Shown here piece after piece: positions 28,659-37,974 of a stretch of 64,000 nucleotides of DNA; the stretch's first letter is position 1; every line of letters begins with the position of its first letter. The translations under genes were made by a program, and so were the position numbers. The notes under the pieces are model-generated. The model had not been told where the DNA came from. It did no database searches and was given only the letters and a program-made list of their open reading frames with translations. The stretch spans positions 26,314-90,313 of the forward strand of contig JAIELP010000010.1 in NCBI GenBank assembly GCA_019752925.1, in the 5' to 3' direction. Origin of the DNA: a bacterium. Its GTDB lineage: Bacteria > Bdellovibrionota > Bdellovibrionia > Bdellovibrionales > Bdellovibrionaceae.

Positions 28659-29555
28659 CTATGCAAAATCCTTTAGTTTTAAATCTTTAACCGGAAACTC
28701 AATCCAGTCTTCATTAGTTGGAAATTTTTTAGGTCTTTTTTCGGTCAAACCTTTATATTTTAAAAACGCTGTAAAGCCACATAGGAAAGCTTCAAAAGCA
28801 TGATTGTTTTCAACCATTTGTTTCATATCCTGGTGATAAATAAAAGCGATATTATTTTCGTTTAAACTTTGTAAAAACTGAGCGCGAGCATCATCGCCGC
28901 CGAAAGCTGCACGATAACCTCTTAAATGAGATTTCATTACCTTCAGTACTTCACCTAGACGCCACATCGTCAGTTTTGGATGCACTTCAATACAGTCGGC
29001 AGATAAGCGGCGCTGAATAAAGTTGGCTCTTGCCAGTAAAGGTGCTGAGTTTGATCCTAAGGCATGATGTAACGCGAAAGGCTCTTCCAACTCAGTTTGT
29101 AAATACATTTCTACACAGCGCTGAGTGTAGGGAGTAAATAATTTTTTAGGTCTTTTCTTTTTAAGTTTGTCATCCTGATGATGCCACATCCACTCAATAT
29201 GAGGTTCATGACAGTTTTCAAAACCCGGGCACTTATGCTGACAGGTCATACAGCTCGGCAAGTTCCACGGTATATCAAAAGCCACATACTTTGTGGTTTC
29301 AAGATTCTGTTCAATAAGCTCATGAATTTTAAGATCACCTGAAATTTTTTCGTCAGATTTAATTTTTTCAAATAAACGCGATAAAAATATTTTTTTATTT
29401 TCTGGATAATATTCTAAAATAGCTACGCAAGCTTTATCGGACTTTCCACCAGCCAGAGATATACCGATAAAACGTAAAACTTCTTTGCTGGTACTGTTTA
29501 CGGAAGAGGATTTACCGGCTTTGCGTTCAGACACTGGAACTTTTCTTTTTGACAT
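28659..29555 (-). CDS. DUF429 family protein (predicted nuclease fold)
   Basis: FIGISLAGGKSDKACVAILEY...YVAFDIPWNLPSCMTCQHKCPGFENC...CIEVHPKLTMW. Confidence 0.65.
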   Translation of the reverse strand: MSKRKVPVSERKAGKSSSVNSTSKEVLRFIGISLAGGKSDKACVAILEYYPENKKIFLSRLFEKIKSDEKISGDLKIHELIEQNLETTKYVAFDIPWNLPSCMTCQHKCPGFENCHEPHIEWMWHHQDDKLKKKRPKKLFTPYTQRCVEMYLQTELEEPFALHHALGSNSAPLLARANFIQRRLSADCIEVHPKLTMWRLGEVLKVMKSHLRGYRAAFGGDDARAQFLQSLNENNIAFIYHQDMKQMVENNHAFEAFLCGFTAFLKYKGLTEKRPKKFPTNEDWIEFPVKDLKLKDFA

Positions 29556-30523
29556 GCCTGCACTACCCTTTCTCGCTTATCGGGTGGTACCCATACCAAC
29601 ACGCAGCCTCCGCCACCCGCTCCACATATTTTAACAGCCAGAGCTCCGGCTGCTAAGCAAATCCGGGCCAGATTTTCAATTTCTGGACTCGTAAAGGCCG
29701 GCGTAAGTTGTATACGAGCGGTAAATTCTTTTTGAAACAAATCAGGGATTGCTTCCCAGTTTTTGCTTTGAATAGCGATCTTAAGGTCGTCCGCAATAAC
29801 TTTAATCTGCTTTAAAGCACTTAATACTTTTTGATCACCCTGAACTGCCGACTTCAGCACCTCGAAGTTATTAAGACCACTGTGATGGGATTTGCCTGTA
29901 TAAACCAGCAAAAAATAGTCAGCAAAAGGCGTGTGATCTACTGGAAGTACCTTCTGCTCAATTTTACGTGAAGTGTACTCAATAAAACTGAGCCCCCCTG
30001 TAACAGCTGGGTAGTAGTCCTGAGTACCGGTAGGTGTACGTAACATTTCAGCTTCAATATTGTGGGCTAAATGTACGAGATCATTTGTTGAAGGTTCTTT
30101 TTGTTGCAACAACTGATATATCGACTTCAAAATAGTGATGGTTAAACTACTGCTGCCACCTAGACCGCCACCGATCGGGCTTTGCGAGCTGGTTGTAATT
30201 TCAAATCCGTACTTTAAATTATTTAAATCATTTTCGAAATTTTTAAAAATAATCTGATAGAAAAAAACCGAACTATCTTTTGAACTTAACAATTCATTAA
30301 TATCAGAAAATTCCCACTGCTTTTTTAAATCGGGTGACTGCACCAATACCTTGCGATCACTTCTTATTGAAATTTCAGAATTCGTCCAGATATCGATGGC
30401 TAAATTAATTGTAGTCGCTTCACCTACAAAATTAAATAAAGGCCACATGTCTAAAGTGCCACCCGCTAAATCTACACGTGTAGGAGACTGACATTTAATT
30501 TTATTCAACTGAAGCCCCTTCAA
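29498..30523 (-). CDS. GHMP family sugar/mevalonate-type kinase
   Basis: SPTRVDLAGGTLDMWPL, SPIGGGLGGSSSLTITIL, KICGAGGGGCVLVW. Confidence 0.85.
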   Translation of the reverse strand: MKGLQLNKIKCQSPTRVDLAGGTLDMWPLFNFVGEATTINLAIDIWTNSEISIRSDRKVLVQSPDLKKQWEFSDINELLSSKDSSVFFYQIIFKNFENDLNNLKYGFEITTSSQSPIGGGLGGSSSLTITILKSIYQLLQQKEPSTNDLVHLAHNIEAEMLRTPTGTQDYYPAVTGGLSFIEYTSRKIEQKVLPVDHTPFADYFLLVYTGKSHHSGLNNFEVLKSAVQGDQKVLSALKQIKVIADDLKIAIQSKNWEAIPDLFQKEFTARIQLTPAFTSPEIENLARICLAAGALAVKICGAGGGGCVLVWVPPDKRERVVQACQKEKFQCLNAKPVNPLP

Positions 30524-31913
30524 TTTTTTCTTTTGCCGGCTCTTCCTGAGCTGCTGGTGAATCTACTAAATTTAATGAGTCCACCAAGCTTTTTTCAAGT
30601 GCAAATATTTTGTTAGATAAGTGTGTGCGGGCGTAGTAGTACTCTTTTTCGCTACCTGATTTTTTTTCTTTGAACGAAGGTCCCCAGTTCAGTTGTAAAA
30701 CAAGTTTTTCGGTATCCGATTTCAGAATTAACATATTCTGACCTTCAAATTTTTCTTGCTTAGCTGAATCGTCTATAAACTCTGAAATTTTCAGACCGTG
30801 TGCATTATTTAAAGCCTTAGTTATACTTGCATCGTTTAATACTGTTGAAGCCGGTGTGTTTCCTTCTGGTTTCCAATTACCTCCAGAATAAATAAGCTTT
30901 AACTCTTTATCATTTTCTTTGAAATATATTTTTTTTACTTCAGCCAAGTTAAAGGCCAAGGGCGTACTGCGATCACGCAAATCGTCGAGAAATAAATTAC
31001 CAAAACTCAGCCAGGCTTCAGTATCAACTTTAACAAGGAAGGTGGGCCTTTCGGTTAAAGCATACACAGCTTTATCATCACTGTGCAGATTGAGGGCCGC
31101 TTCCCAGTCACTATCTTCACTTTGCAGACGGATACTAACCTGTGGCTTATCTAAGCCTTTTTCTTTAACCAGTTTAGCTGAAGGCTCGCCTTCAAAAGTA
31201 TATTCACTGATATTGGTTTCAGAAATTTTTTTCAGAATATCACGAACTTTGTTTTGATCTAGTTCATAGCCGTGAAGTGTATCAGTCCATTTGTCGCCGA
31301 CCTTTTTAAGACTAAACTCATCACGGACAGATTTAATTTTCATTTTATTGATATTAGCTAGGCTTGAACGGTAAAGCTTTTTCTCACGGTAGTAGATGAG
31401 CTGATTTTCAGCGCGAGCAATCCAAACAGGGCTGGCAATAATAATTTTATTATCGACATCAACACGTACGTAGCTATTACCTTCAAAGTTTTTAACTGAA
31501 CCCACAGATACTTTTTTGGTATGCCCGAGATTGTCTTTTAAATTAAAAATAATAGCTGGCTTATCTAGGCCAAACTCTCTTAATTCAATTTCAGTCAGCG
31601 GTGTTTCGGATTGCTTTACAATTGATATTTGCTTTTCGGTGGAAAGAGTTTTAATCAGCTCTTCAATGTTGTTATTGTCGGCAACATCCTGAATGGGCTC
31701 CAGCAAAGACCAGCCTTTTTCCGTTTTTTGCAAACCGATTTTAACGTCAGGCTTTACGATCTGCATATAGCTAATCTGATTCATATCCTGATTTAAAATA
31801 ATAGCTGTTTCAGATTTAATTTTAGATTGTTCAGCCTTATAATCAAAAACATAAACACCTAAAACAACTAGAGCTGTAACCGCGGCAAAAATATAGGTTT
31901 TATTAAATTTCAT
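30501..31913 (-). CDS. DUF4340 domain protein
   Basis: N-terminal TM then SYMQIVKPDVKIGLQKTEKGWSLLEPIQDVADNNNIEELIKTLS; repeated DUF4340-like unit; directly after a GldG-like gene. Start MKFNKTYIF at 31913. Confidence 0.75.
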   Translation of the reverse strand: MKFNKTYIFAAVTALVVLGVYVFDYKAEQSKIKSETAIILNQDMNQISYMQIVKPDVKIGLQKTEKGWSLLEPIQDVADNNNIEELIKTLSTEKQISIVKQSETPLTEIELREFGLDKPAIIFNLKDNLGHTKKVSVGSVKNFEGNSYVRVDVDNKIIIASPVWIARAENQLIYYREKKLYRSSLANINKMKIKSVRDEFSLKKVGDKWTDTLHGYELDQNKVRDILKKISETNISEYTFEGEPSAKLVKEKGLDKPQVSIRLQSEDSDWEAALNLHSDDKAVYALTERPTFLVKVDTEAWLSFGNLFLDDLRDRSTPLAFNLAEVKKIYFKENDKELKLIYSGGNWKPEGNTPASTVLNDASITKALNNAHGLKISEFIDDSAKQEKFEGQNMLILKSDTEKLVLQLNWGPSFKEKKSGSEKEYYYARTHLSNKIFALEKSLVDSLNLVDSPAAQEEPAKEKIEGASVE

Positions 31914-33460
31914 TAAGCATGTCTCCGTTTGTACCACAATACTGCGCTTAAAATTAAAAACACTAATGGAAGCGGAAGGAAAAATCCAACCACCGTAAAC
32001 TTAAAGAACTGATTAAATTCCGGTGGAGAAACCAGCATTTTAGATGCAACTGGCTCTTTAGCTGAAATCGAAATTAGATCGGTTTCTTTTGTTAGTGAAG
32101 AAATCGTATTTAAAGCCAGATCTCTATTAATATTCTGGTACAGTAAAATGTTACTTACAAAGTCTACATCTGAGTAAACAACGGCAGTAAACTCTTTGGC
32201 ATCGGCCTTTAGCTTACCTTTAACCTGTACGCCAAGAATAAAGCTTTGCGGTTCACCAGTGTAATCTTTGCTGTCCATCTCAGCTAATGCAACTGTTGAA
32301 TCTGGAGTGCGTACGATAACTTCATTTTTAATGAGACTTGAGGCATTAATCACTTTTAAAGAATGTGGGTTTCTAAAAACGGTCATTTGATTGCCGCTAA
32401 AAAACTTTGTAATTTCGTTTGTAGTCGAATACTGAACTGCCACGGTAGCAGCTTGTGCATTAACGACTTTACCCATTGGGGAATTAAACACATTGTAAAT
32501 ATAATGGGGCTGTAGCTCTAAGCCTAAATCTTTCAATAATGGGCCCAGTCCTACTGTTTTCTTTTCATCAAGCATTAAATATAAATTACCGCCATTGTTC
32601 AGATAATCTTCGATCACTTTAATTTCAGACGTCTGAAAATCCTGAGCTGGGCCCGCAATAACCAGTACGTTCGCATCTGCAGGTATTGCTATTCCGCTGG
32701 CTAAACTTATTTTTTTTACGTTGTACGAATTTTTTTCAAGCATTTGCTTAAAGCCAAATAAGCTGGTTTCGCTTTTTTCGTCGTCAAGGCTTCGCTCATT
32801 ATGACCTTCTAAAAAATAAATATTCTTTTTTTCTTTGCGGGTCATTTTAATAATAGCGTTAGTAAAATCCTGCTCTTCGAAATTTTCAATGCTGTTTTTG
32901 TTACCCTTGTACTCAACAAAGGCTTCGCCAGTACCTTTGTTGGCACCAAATTCTTTTGCTAAACCCGGGCGCTCATTGATTTCAGCAATTTCAAGTTTAA
33001 CTTTAGAGCTTACATCCTGATAATGCTTCACTAACTCACGGAAAAGTTTTTTATTTTCTTCTGCCCGTTCTGCGCCGGTTTTATAAAAATATTTAACATT
33101 CAGGTCGGCATCTAAAGAAGATAATATTTTTTTAGACTGTTCTGAAATTGAATTCACCTGATTGTTTGAAAAATCAAAGGCCTTGTGATGGCGAGCCGCC
33201 ACAAAGTTAATGGCAACTAATAAAACTATACTGATCAAAATCAGCACGCCCATATTCATACCCTGCTTGGTTGTTTTCATGCCCATAAATTCTCTGAGTG
33301 CTCTGAAGTCTGTATAAAGCCAGCCTGCAAAGCCGATTACAGCCGGCGCAACTACAAACCACATAAACGGCATCCATACACGCAAAGCAAAGAACAATCC
33401 TGCTAAAGCCAGTAAGCTCAAAACACCAATTGTAAAAAATAGTTTACCTTTAGGACTCAT
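31913..33460 (-). CDS. GldG-like ABC-associated protein
   Basis: FSNNQVNSISEQSKKILSSLDADLNVKYFY; EDYLNNGGNLYLMLDE; N- and C-terminal TMs. Confidence 0.82.
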   Translation of the reverse strand: MSPKGKLFFTIGVLSLLALAGLFFALRVWMPFMWFVVAPAVIGFAGWLYTDFRALREFMGMKTTKQGMNMGVLILISIVLLVAINFVAARHHKAFDFSNNQVNSISEQSKKILSSLDADLNVKYFYKTGAERAEENKKLFRELVKHYQDVSSKVKLEIAEINERPGLAKEFGANKGTGEAFVEYKGNKNSIENFEEQDFTNAIIKMTRKEKKNIYFLEGHNERSLDDEKSETSLFGFKQMLEKNSYNVKKISLASGIAIPADANVLVIAGPAQDFQTSEIKVIEDYLNNGGNLYLMLDEKKTVGLGPLLKDLGLELQPHYIYNVFNSPMGKVVNAQAATVAVQYSTTNEITKFFSGNQMTVFRNPHSLKVINASSLIKNEVIVRTPDSTVALAEMDSKDYTGEPQSFILGVQVKGKLKADAKEFTAVVYSDVDFVSNILLYQNINRDLALNTISSLTKETDLISISAKEPVASKMLVSPPEFNQFFKFTVVGFFLPLPLVFLILSAVLWYKRRHA

Positions 33461-34237
33461 TTAGGCCCTCCATCTTGACGACTCAATAACTCTTTCAGTT
33501 AAAAAGCAGAATAAAAAGATTAAGCTTAAAAAAAACACTAAACCATCTGTGCGTATAGTTCCTTCGATCAAGCCCGCTAGGTGGTTGTTAAGCGAAATAT
33601 GTTCCAAAAAACCTTTTATAGCGGCGTCGTCAAAAGATTCATTTAAAGCGCCGATAAACCAGATAGACAGATTAAATACAATTGAAAGCACAAAGGCGAT
33701 TAAACCGTTATCGGTAAGGCTTGAGGCAAATAAATTCATAGCCGTATAAACCGCGGCCACCAAAAATATTCCTAGAGCGGCCACCAAAGTAGGTGCCCAG
33801 CCAAACTCAAACACACGTCGCGAAACCATCGGGTAAACAAACGAAACTGCAATCAAACCTAAAATGGTAACAAGTGCTGCAAAATATTTACCAATCACGA
33901 TAGAAACAGAATTAATCGGCGAAGTTAATAGCAGATCAAACGTACGCACCTTTTTTTCTTCCGAGATTAGCTTCATAGTTAAAGCTGGAATTAAAAAAAT
34001 TAAAATCAAGTTGATGATCGATAAGTGTGGCAAAAATACTGAGTAATGAATATTTAACATCTGCGGCTGCATCCCAAACTGCATCATGGCATTGGCCGAC
34101 GTCTGAGCAAACTTATCCAGAGATATTGAAAACAAGATGCTGAGTAAGATTGTCATCATAAATGACAGAAAGTAAAACAGTGGGCTTTTAAAAAATCCCG
34201 AAAGCTCTTTTTTAAAAATAACTAATGCTGCTTGCAT
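33461..34237 (-). CDS. ABC transporter permease, GldF-like
   Basis: Six-TM ABC-2 type permease: FKKELSGFFKSPLFYFLSF, ALTMKLISEEKKVRTFDLLLTSPINS. Confidence 0.87.
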   Translation of the reverse strand: MQAALVIFKKELSGFFKSPLFYFLSFMMTILLSILFSISLDKFAQTSANAMMQFGMQPQMLNIHYSVFLPHLSIINLILIFLIPALTMKLISEEKKVRTFDLLLTSPINSVSIVIGKYFAALVTILGLIAVSFVYPMVSRRVFEFGWAPTLVAALGIFLVAAVYTAMNLFASSLTDNGLIAFVLSIVFNLSIWFIGALNESFDDAAIKGFLEHISLNNHLAGLIEGTIRTDGLVFFLSLIFLFCFLTERVIESSRWRA

Positions 34238-34238
34238 A

Positions 34239-35180
34239 CTATGCCTCTACCTTGTCTGAACCATAAGTTAATTTCAGGAATACGTCTTCTAGGTTAGCTC
34301 GGCTCGGAGTCAGCTCTACTAAGCCAGATCCTGCACGTATAACTTCGCTTGCAATTTTTTCGATGAGCTCTTCTTTTTCACTCATCTTAATACGATAGTG
34401 TTGGTTCGTAATCACTTCTACGTCCTGCACACCTTCAACATTTTTAAGCTGGCCGCCTATAGCCTGAGCTTTATGGGTTTTTACAGTCAGCATAATGAAA
34501 CCTTGGTTCATACTGTCAATTCTGCTGATATCCTCCTGAGCTACGATTTTACCTTCGTGAATAATAATCACTTTGTTACAAGTGGCCTGCACTTCAGGTA
34601 AAATATGAGTTGAAAGAATAATGGTGTGCTCACCTCGTAATTCTTTAATTAGGTCACGGATTTCAGAGACCTGTTTGGGGTCTAAACCTACAGTTGGCTC
34701 GTCCAGCACTAAAACCTCAGGATCAGAAACTAGGGCTTGAGCGATACCTACACGTTGTTTAAATCCTTTTGAAAGATTTTTTATTAAACGACCCTTAACG
34801 GATTGTAATTGAGTTTTTTCAAGAGCTCTTTCAACTAAGCCTTTAATTTTAGATGCCGGCACCTGCTTAAGCTCCGCAACGTACTTCAGGTAATCCTGAA
34901 TAAACATGTCGGTATAAAGTGGAGGTGTTTCCGGCAAGTAACCAATACGTTTTTTGACTTCCAAAGGATTTTCAAAAACATCGAATCCGCAAATTTTGGC
35001 CTGCCCGCTTGAAGGCGCCATAAATCCGGTAATAATTTTCATTGTGGTTGATTTACCCGCCCCGTTAGGCCCAAGAAATCCCACCACATCACCTTTTGCA
35101 ATACTGAAATTTAAATCTGAAATGGCAAGGCGAGCGCCATAGTTTTTTGACAAATGACTGACTTCGATCATAAAAAACAC
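34239..35180 (-). CDS. ABC transporter ATP-binding protein, GldA-like
   Basis: GFLGPNGAGKSTTMKIITG, LSKGFKQRVGIAQALVSDPEVLVLDEPTVGLDP. Confidence 0.93.
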   Translation of the reverse strand: MFFMIEVSHLSKNYGARLAISDLNFSIAKGDVVGFLGPNGAGKSTTMKIITGFMAPSSGQAKICGFDVFENPLEVKKRIGYLPETPPLYTDMFIQDYLKYVAELKQVPASKIKGLVERALEKTQLQSVKGRLIKNLSKGFKQRVGIAQALVSDPEVLVLDEPTVGLDPKQVSEIRDLIKELRGEHTIILSTHILPEVQATCNKVIIIHEGKIVAQEDISRIDSMNQGFIMLTVKTHKAQAIGGQLKNVEGVQDVEVITNQHYRIKMSEKEELIEKIASEVIRAGSGLVELTPSRANLEDVFLKLTYGSDKVEA

Positions 35181-35230
35181 TCCGTTGTTTTTTTGACTTA
35201 CATTTACTGATTAATCATTCTATTTAAGAA

Positions 35231-36541
35231 TTAGATCGCAATCAAGATTTCACGAGCATTATGATAGGTGACGCGCCCTATCTTATCACCCTTTAAAGGT
35301 TTAACGTGACGACACTCCACATACACCACGGCAAACTTGCCGCCCATCTGTGTTTTTTTCTCAGGCAAACCCTCTTTTACGAGCCAAACTGCTATTTTTT
35401 TAAGATCTGCGTCTGACACACTCTGATCTTTTTGTTTATGAATAATAGCATGGGCACTTGGGTAATCCCTCAGATGCAGCCAGATGTCGTAGGGTTTGGA
35501 TTTTTTGAGTAAATCCATATTATCAGCTGCTGATTTACCCATATAACCCACCAACTTGGACTCTTCGATCTGCATTTTTCTCAAACGGCCTTCAACTTTA
35601 CGAGCCGGTACCTGATTTTTTTTGTTATTTTGCTGAGCCAGGAATTTTTCAAACTTTTCCTGGGTTAAATCGGACAACCCCGAAATTTCCTGTTTAATAA
35701 CCTGCAGTCTGGCTTCAGCTCCATGAATTTTAACTTTAGCCGCTTTGGCTTTTTCAAAACACTTCTGCATATTTTCGGAAGCTGATTTTTTAAAGTCGAC
35801 ATATATAGACCATTCGGGTTTTAAATTTTTGAGGCTGTTGTTTTTTAAAAACTCGCCAACCTCAGACCACTCTTCGATTTTAAATTGCTTGATCTGATCC
35901 TGGATGGCTTTTAAAGCTTTAGTTTTTTTCTCGAGATCTTTTTCTTTATTCTTTTTCCATTTTTCAAAGGGGCTCTGTCCACTGCTGGGCGTTTCATTTT
36001 TCAATAGGTGAGAGGCTCTTCTAGCCAACCACTGATTCATCATAAAGCCGATAGAACGGATTTCTTCTTCATCTTTTTGGGTGTACTTTAAATCATTTTG
36101 CGCCAGTTCTTTTACCGGATACCATGATATAGATTTACGATTGCACTCCACAATTAAATTGGCCTGCTTAGGAATAAGTCGGAACTCAATCAAACATGGG
36201 TCGGGCTCTATTCCCAATTTAAGGCGTACAACGCGACCTAGGTCTTCAAAAATTTCTATATTTAAAAAATGTAAATTTTTAGCGTTGGAATTTAAAAAAA
36301 GCGACAGCGGTTTAGTTTTTTTTTGTTTTGCCCACGGGTTCTGAAAAAACAATCCAAGGAAAGGAAAGGGCTTATCCAAATCAAACAGCAGGTAAGCCAT
36401 TTTAGGCTCTTGGGTAAAGCGATAGAACGACATCACCACACCGTCTTCGGTGGACATGATTTCCTGCAGCTGGGCTCCACTCAGCTCATCCGAAAGATAC
36501 TCGACCAATGTCTTAAGCTCTAAAAAACTAGGCGTTTTCAC
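35231..36541 (-). CDS. NFACT-type (RqcH/Tae2-related) RNA-binding protein
   Basis: Coiled-coil middle and NFACT-R C-terminus KPYDIWLHLRDYPSAHAIIHKQKDQSVSDADLKKIAVWLVKEG...KVTYHNAREILI-type end. Confidence 0.82.
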   Translation of the reverse strand: MKTPSFLELKTLVEYLSDELSGAQLQEIMSTEDGVVMSFYRFTQEPKMAYLLFDLDKPFPFLGLFFQNPWAKQKKTKPLSLFLNSNAKNLHFLNIEIFEDLGRVVRLKLGIEPDPCLIEFRLIPKQANLIVECNRKSISWYPVKELAQNDLKYTQKDEEEIRSIGFMMNQWLARRASHLLKNETPSSGQSPFEKWKKNKEKDLEKKTKALKAIQDQIKQFKIEEWSEVGEFLKNNSLKNLKPEWSIYVDFKKSASENMQKCFEKAKAAKVKIHGAEARLQVIKQEISGLSDLTQEKFEKFLAQQNNKKNQVPARKVEGRLRKMQIEESKLVGYMGKSAADNMDLLKKSKPYDIWLHLRDYPSAHAIIHKQKDQSVSDADLKKIAVWLVKEGLPEKKTQMGGKFAVVYVECRHVKPLKGDKIGRVTYHNAREILIAI

Positions 36542-36578
36542 AGTTTAGACTGTAGCTGATATTTCCGAATAAATCGAT

Positions 36579-36857
36579 ATGAAATCATGGATTGCCGACA
36601 TCGTAGACGAAGAATTACTATCTCAAATGTACTTACACGAATCGAATAGCGATTTTATTGAGCGCGTTTGCTCATTATGCCTTGACGAAATCGAAAGCCG
36701 CCGCGGTTATGCACCGGCCGGTTATGGCGCCGATGTTATTGAAGAAATTGAAAATCAGGTTACGGAAATTTTCCGTGTAAAGATATATGGTTTTTATAAC
36801 TTACAGGAATACCGCAAGCATCAATTAAAAAAGCAATTCAACAAACAAGCTGTTTAA
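36579..36857 (+). CDS. Hypothetical 92-aa protein
   Basis: Complete ORF; an internal 83-nt segment is duplicated at 37828..37910 with mostly synonymous changes, supporting that it is coding. Confidence 0.65.
   Translation: MKSWIADIVDEELLSQMYLHESNSDFIERVCSLCLDEIESRRGYAPAGYGADVIEEIENQVTEIFRVKIYGFYNLQEYRKHQLKKQFNKQAV
36676..36758. repeat. 83-nt direct repeat, copy 1 (inside the 92-aa gene)
   Basis: tatgccttgacgaaatcgaaagccg...gaaaatcag; matches 37828..37910 with 5 mismatches by eye. Confidence 0.92.
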
Positions 36858-36865
36858 AATCCGAA

Positions 36866-37132
36866 TTAACTACCAAACATACGGGGCCGGGTTTTAGCTT
36901 CATTTTCAGATTCTGCCACCTGAAGTTCAGTTTGTAATTTTAGAGCTATATTACCAGCCTCAGACTGAACCAAATAGGCTGGATTCCCTACGGTTCCATT
37001 TCGTTTAATACTTTTTCCTTTAATTTGTTTTGTAACTGGTTGCGTATGCACTTCTTTAATCAAACCGATAATTGAACGGCCCATCCACTTCCATTTAACT
37101 TTAGCCCCAACACCGTAATGTTTTGATTTCAT
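36866..37132 (-). CDS. DUF2945 / TUDOR-like small protein
   Basis: YGVGAKVKWKWMGRSIIGLIKEVHTQPVTKQIKGKSIKRNGTVGNPAYLVQSEAG. Confidence 0.75.
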   Translation of the reverse strand: MKSKHYGVGAKVKWKWMGRSIIGLIKEVHTQPVTKQIKGKSIKRNGTVGNPAYLVQSEAGNIALKLQTELQVAESENEAKTRPRMFGS

Positions 37133-37231
37133 ATCCGCCTCAAGTCTTCAGATAGCTATTAACTTTATATCGCCGAAACACTTGCCAATTTATATAGTTC
37201 ATACTAATATGAACTATATCGGAGTTTCAAT

Positions 37232-37756
37232 ATGAAAATAATGACCTGTTTTTTTTTAATATGCTGCAGTTCATGCACAACCACTACTAGTTTAAAAACC
37301 GTTGATAAGGTCGAATTGCAAAAATTTATGGGAAACTGGTACGTTCTAGCCGGACGTTTTACATTTCTGGAAAAAAATGTACATAATGGCTTAGAAAAAT
37401 ACACTTGGAATGAAAAAGAAAATCGTATTGACATTGATTTTACCTATAACCAAGGATCTTTAACCGGAAATCAAAAATCCCTTCCGCAAAAAGGTTGGAT
37501 TGAAAATAAAGAAACTAATGCGCACTGGAAAGTCTCACCACTATGGCCTTTTAAATTTGACTACCTTGTTATAGAACTAGCCGCTGATTACAGTTGGACG
37601 GCCATTGGCGTTCCCAGCCAGAATTATCTTTGGATAATGGCACGCAGTACAAAAAACTCTGAAGCTGTTATAAATGAAGCTGTTAAAAGGTTACAAGATA
37701 AGGGTTACAGAACTGACAGTTTAGTAACTGTTGATCATAATCCTGATTCTCCCTAA
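37232..37756 (+). CDS. blc: Lipocalin family outer-membrane lipoprotein (Blc-like)
   Basis: Lipoprotein signal (FFLICCSSC); lipocalin MGNWYVLAGRFTFLEKNVHNGLEKYTWNE...YLWIMARS. Confidence 0.8.
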   Translation: MKIMTCFFLICCSSCTTTTSLKTVDKVELQKFMGNWYVLAGRFTFLEKNVHNGLEKYTWNEKENRIDIDFTYNQGSLTGNQKSLPQKGWIENKETNAHWKVSPLWPFKFDYLVIELAADYSWTAIGVPSQNYLWIMARSTKNSEAVINEAVKRLQDKGYRTDSLVTVDHNPDSP

Positions 37757-37760
37757 ACTT

Positions 37761-37825
37761 TCATCTTTCAATCACAGAAAAATACATAGGGCCAAAACCA
37801 GTTCGATCAGGCAGAATCTGATAAC
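37761..37825 (-). pseudogene. Detached C-terminal fragment of an RsmB/NOP2-family methyltransferase gene
   Basis: Minus strand encodes YQILPDRTGFGPMYFSVIER*; 60 nt (37766..37825) identical to 39565..39624 within the intact gene. Confidence 0.9.
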
Positions 37826-37827
37826 GA

Positions 37828-37910
37828 TATGCCTTGACGAAATCGAAAGCCGTCGCTGTTATGCACCGGCTGGTTATGGCGCAGATGCTATTGAAGAAAT
37901 TGAAAATCAG
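37828..37910 (+). pseudogene. Fragment of a homologue of the 92-aa gene (copy 2 of 83-nt repeat)
   Basis: Encodes CLDEIESRRCYAPAGYGADAIEEIENQ versus CLDEIESRRGYAPAGYGADVIEEIENQ in the intact gene. Confidence 0.9.
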
Positions 37911-37946
37911 CTTAATAGGAGCACTGGCTAAACAAGTTCTTAGATT

Positions 37947-37974
37947 AACTTCAATTACAATAAAAATTGAAGTT
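37947..37974. repeat. Inverted repeat (hairpin) at the 3' end of the phospholipase D-like gene
   Basis: AACTTCAATT-acaataaa-AATTGAAGTT. Confidence 0.6.

Noticed and set aside
36081-36523. Plus ORFs opposite the NFACT gene
   Set aside because: Shadow ORFs with no domain signal.
37731-37931. 66-aa ORF joining two fragments as a new chimeric gene
   Set aside because: It reads antisense through the RsmB fragment and then into the 92-aa fragment; better explained as a junction of gene remnants than a functional gene.
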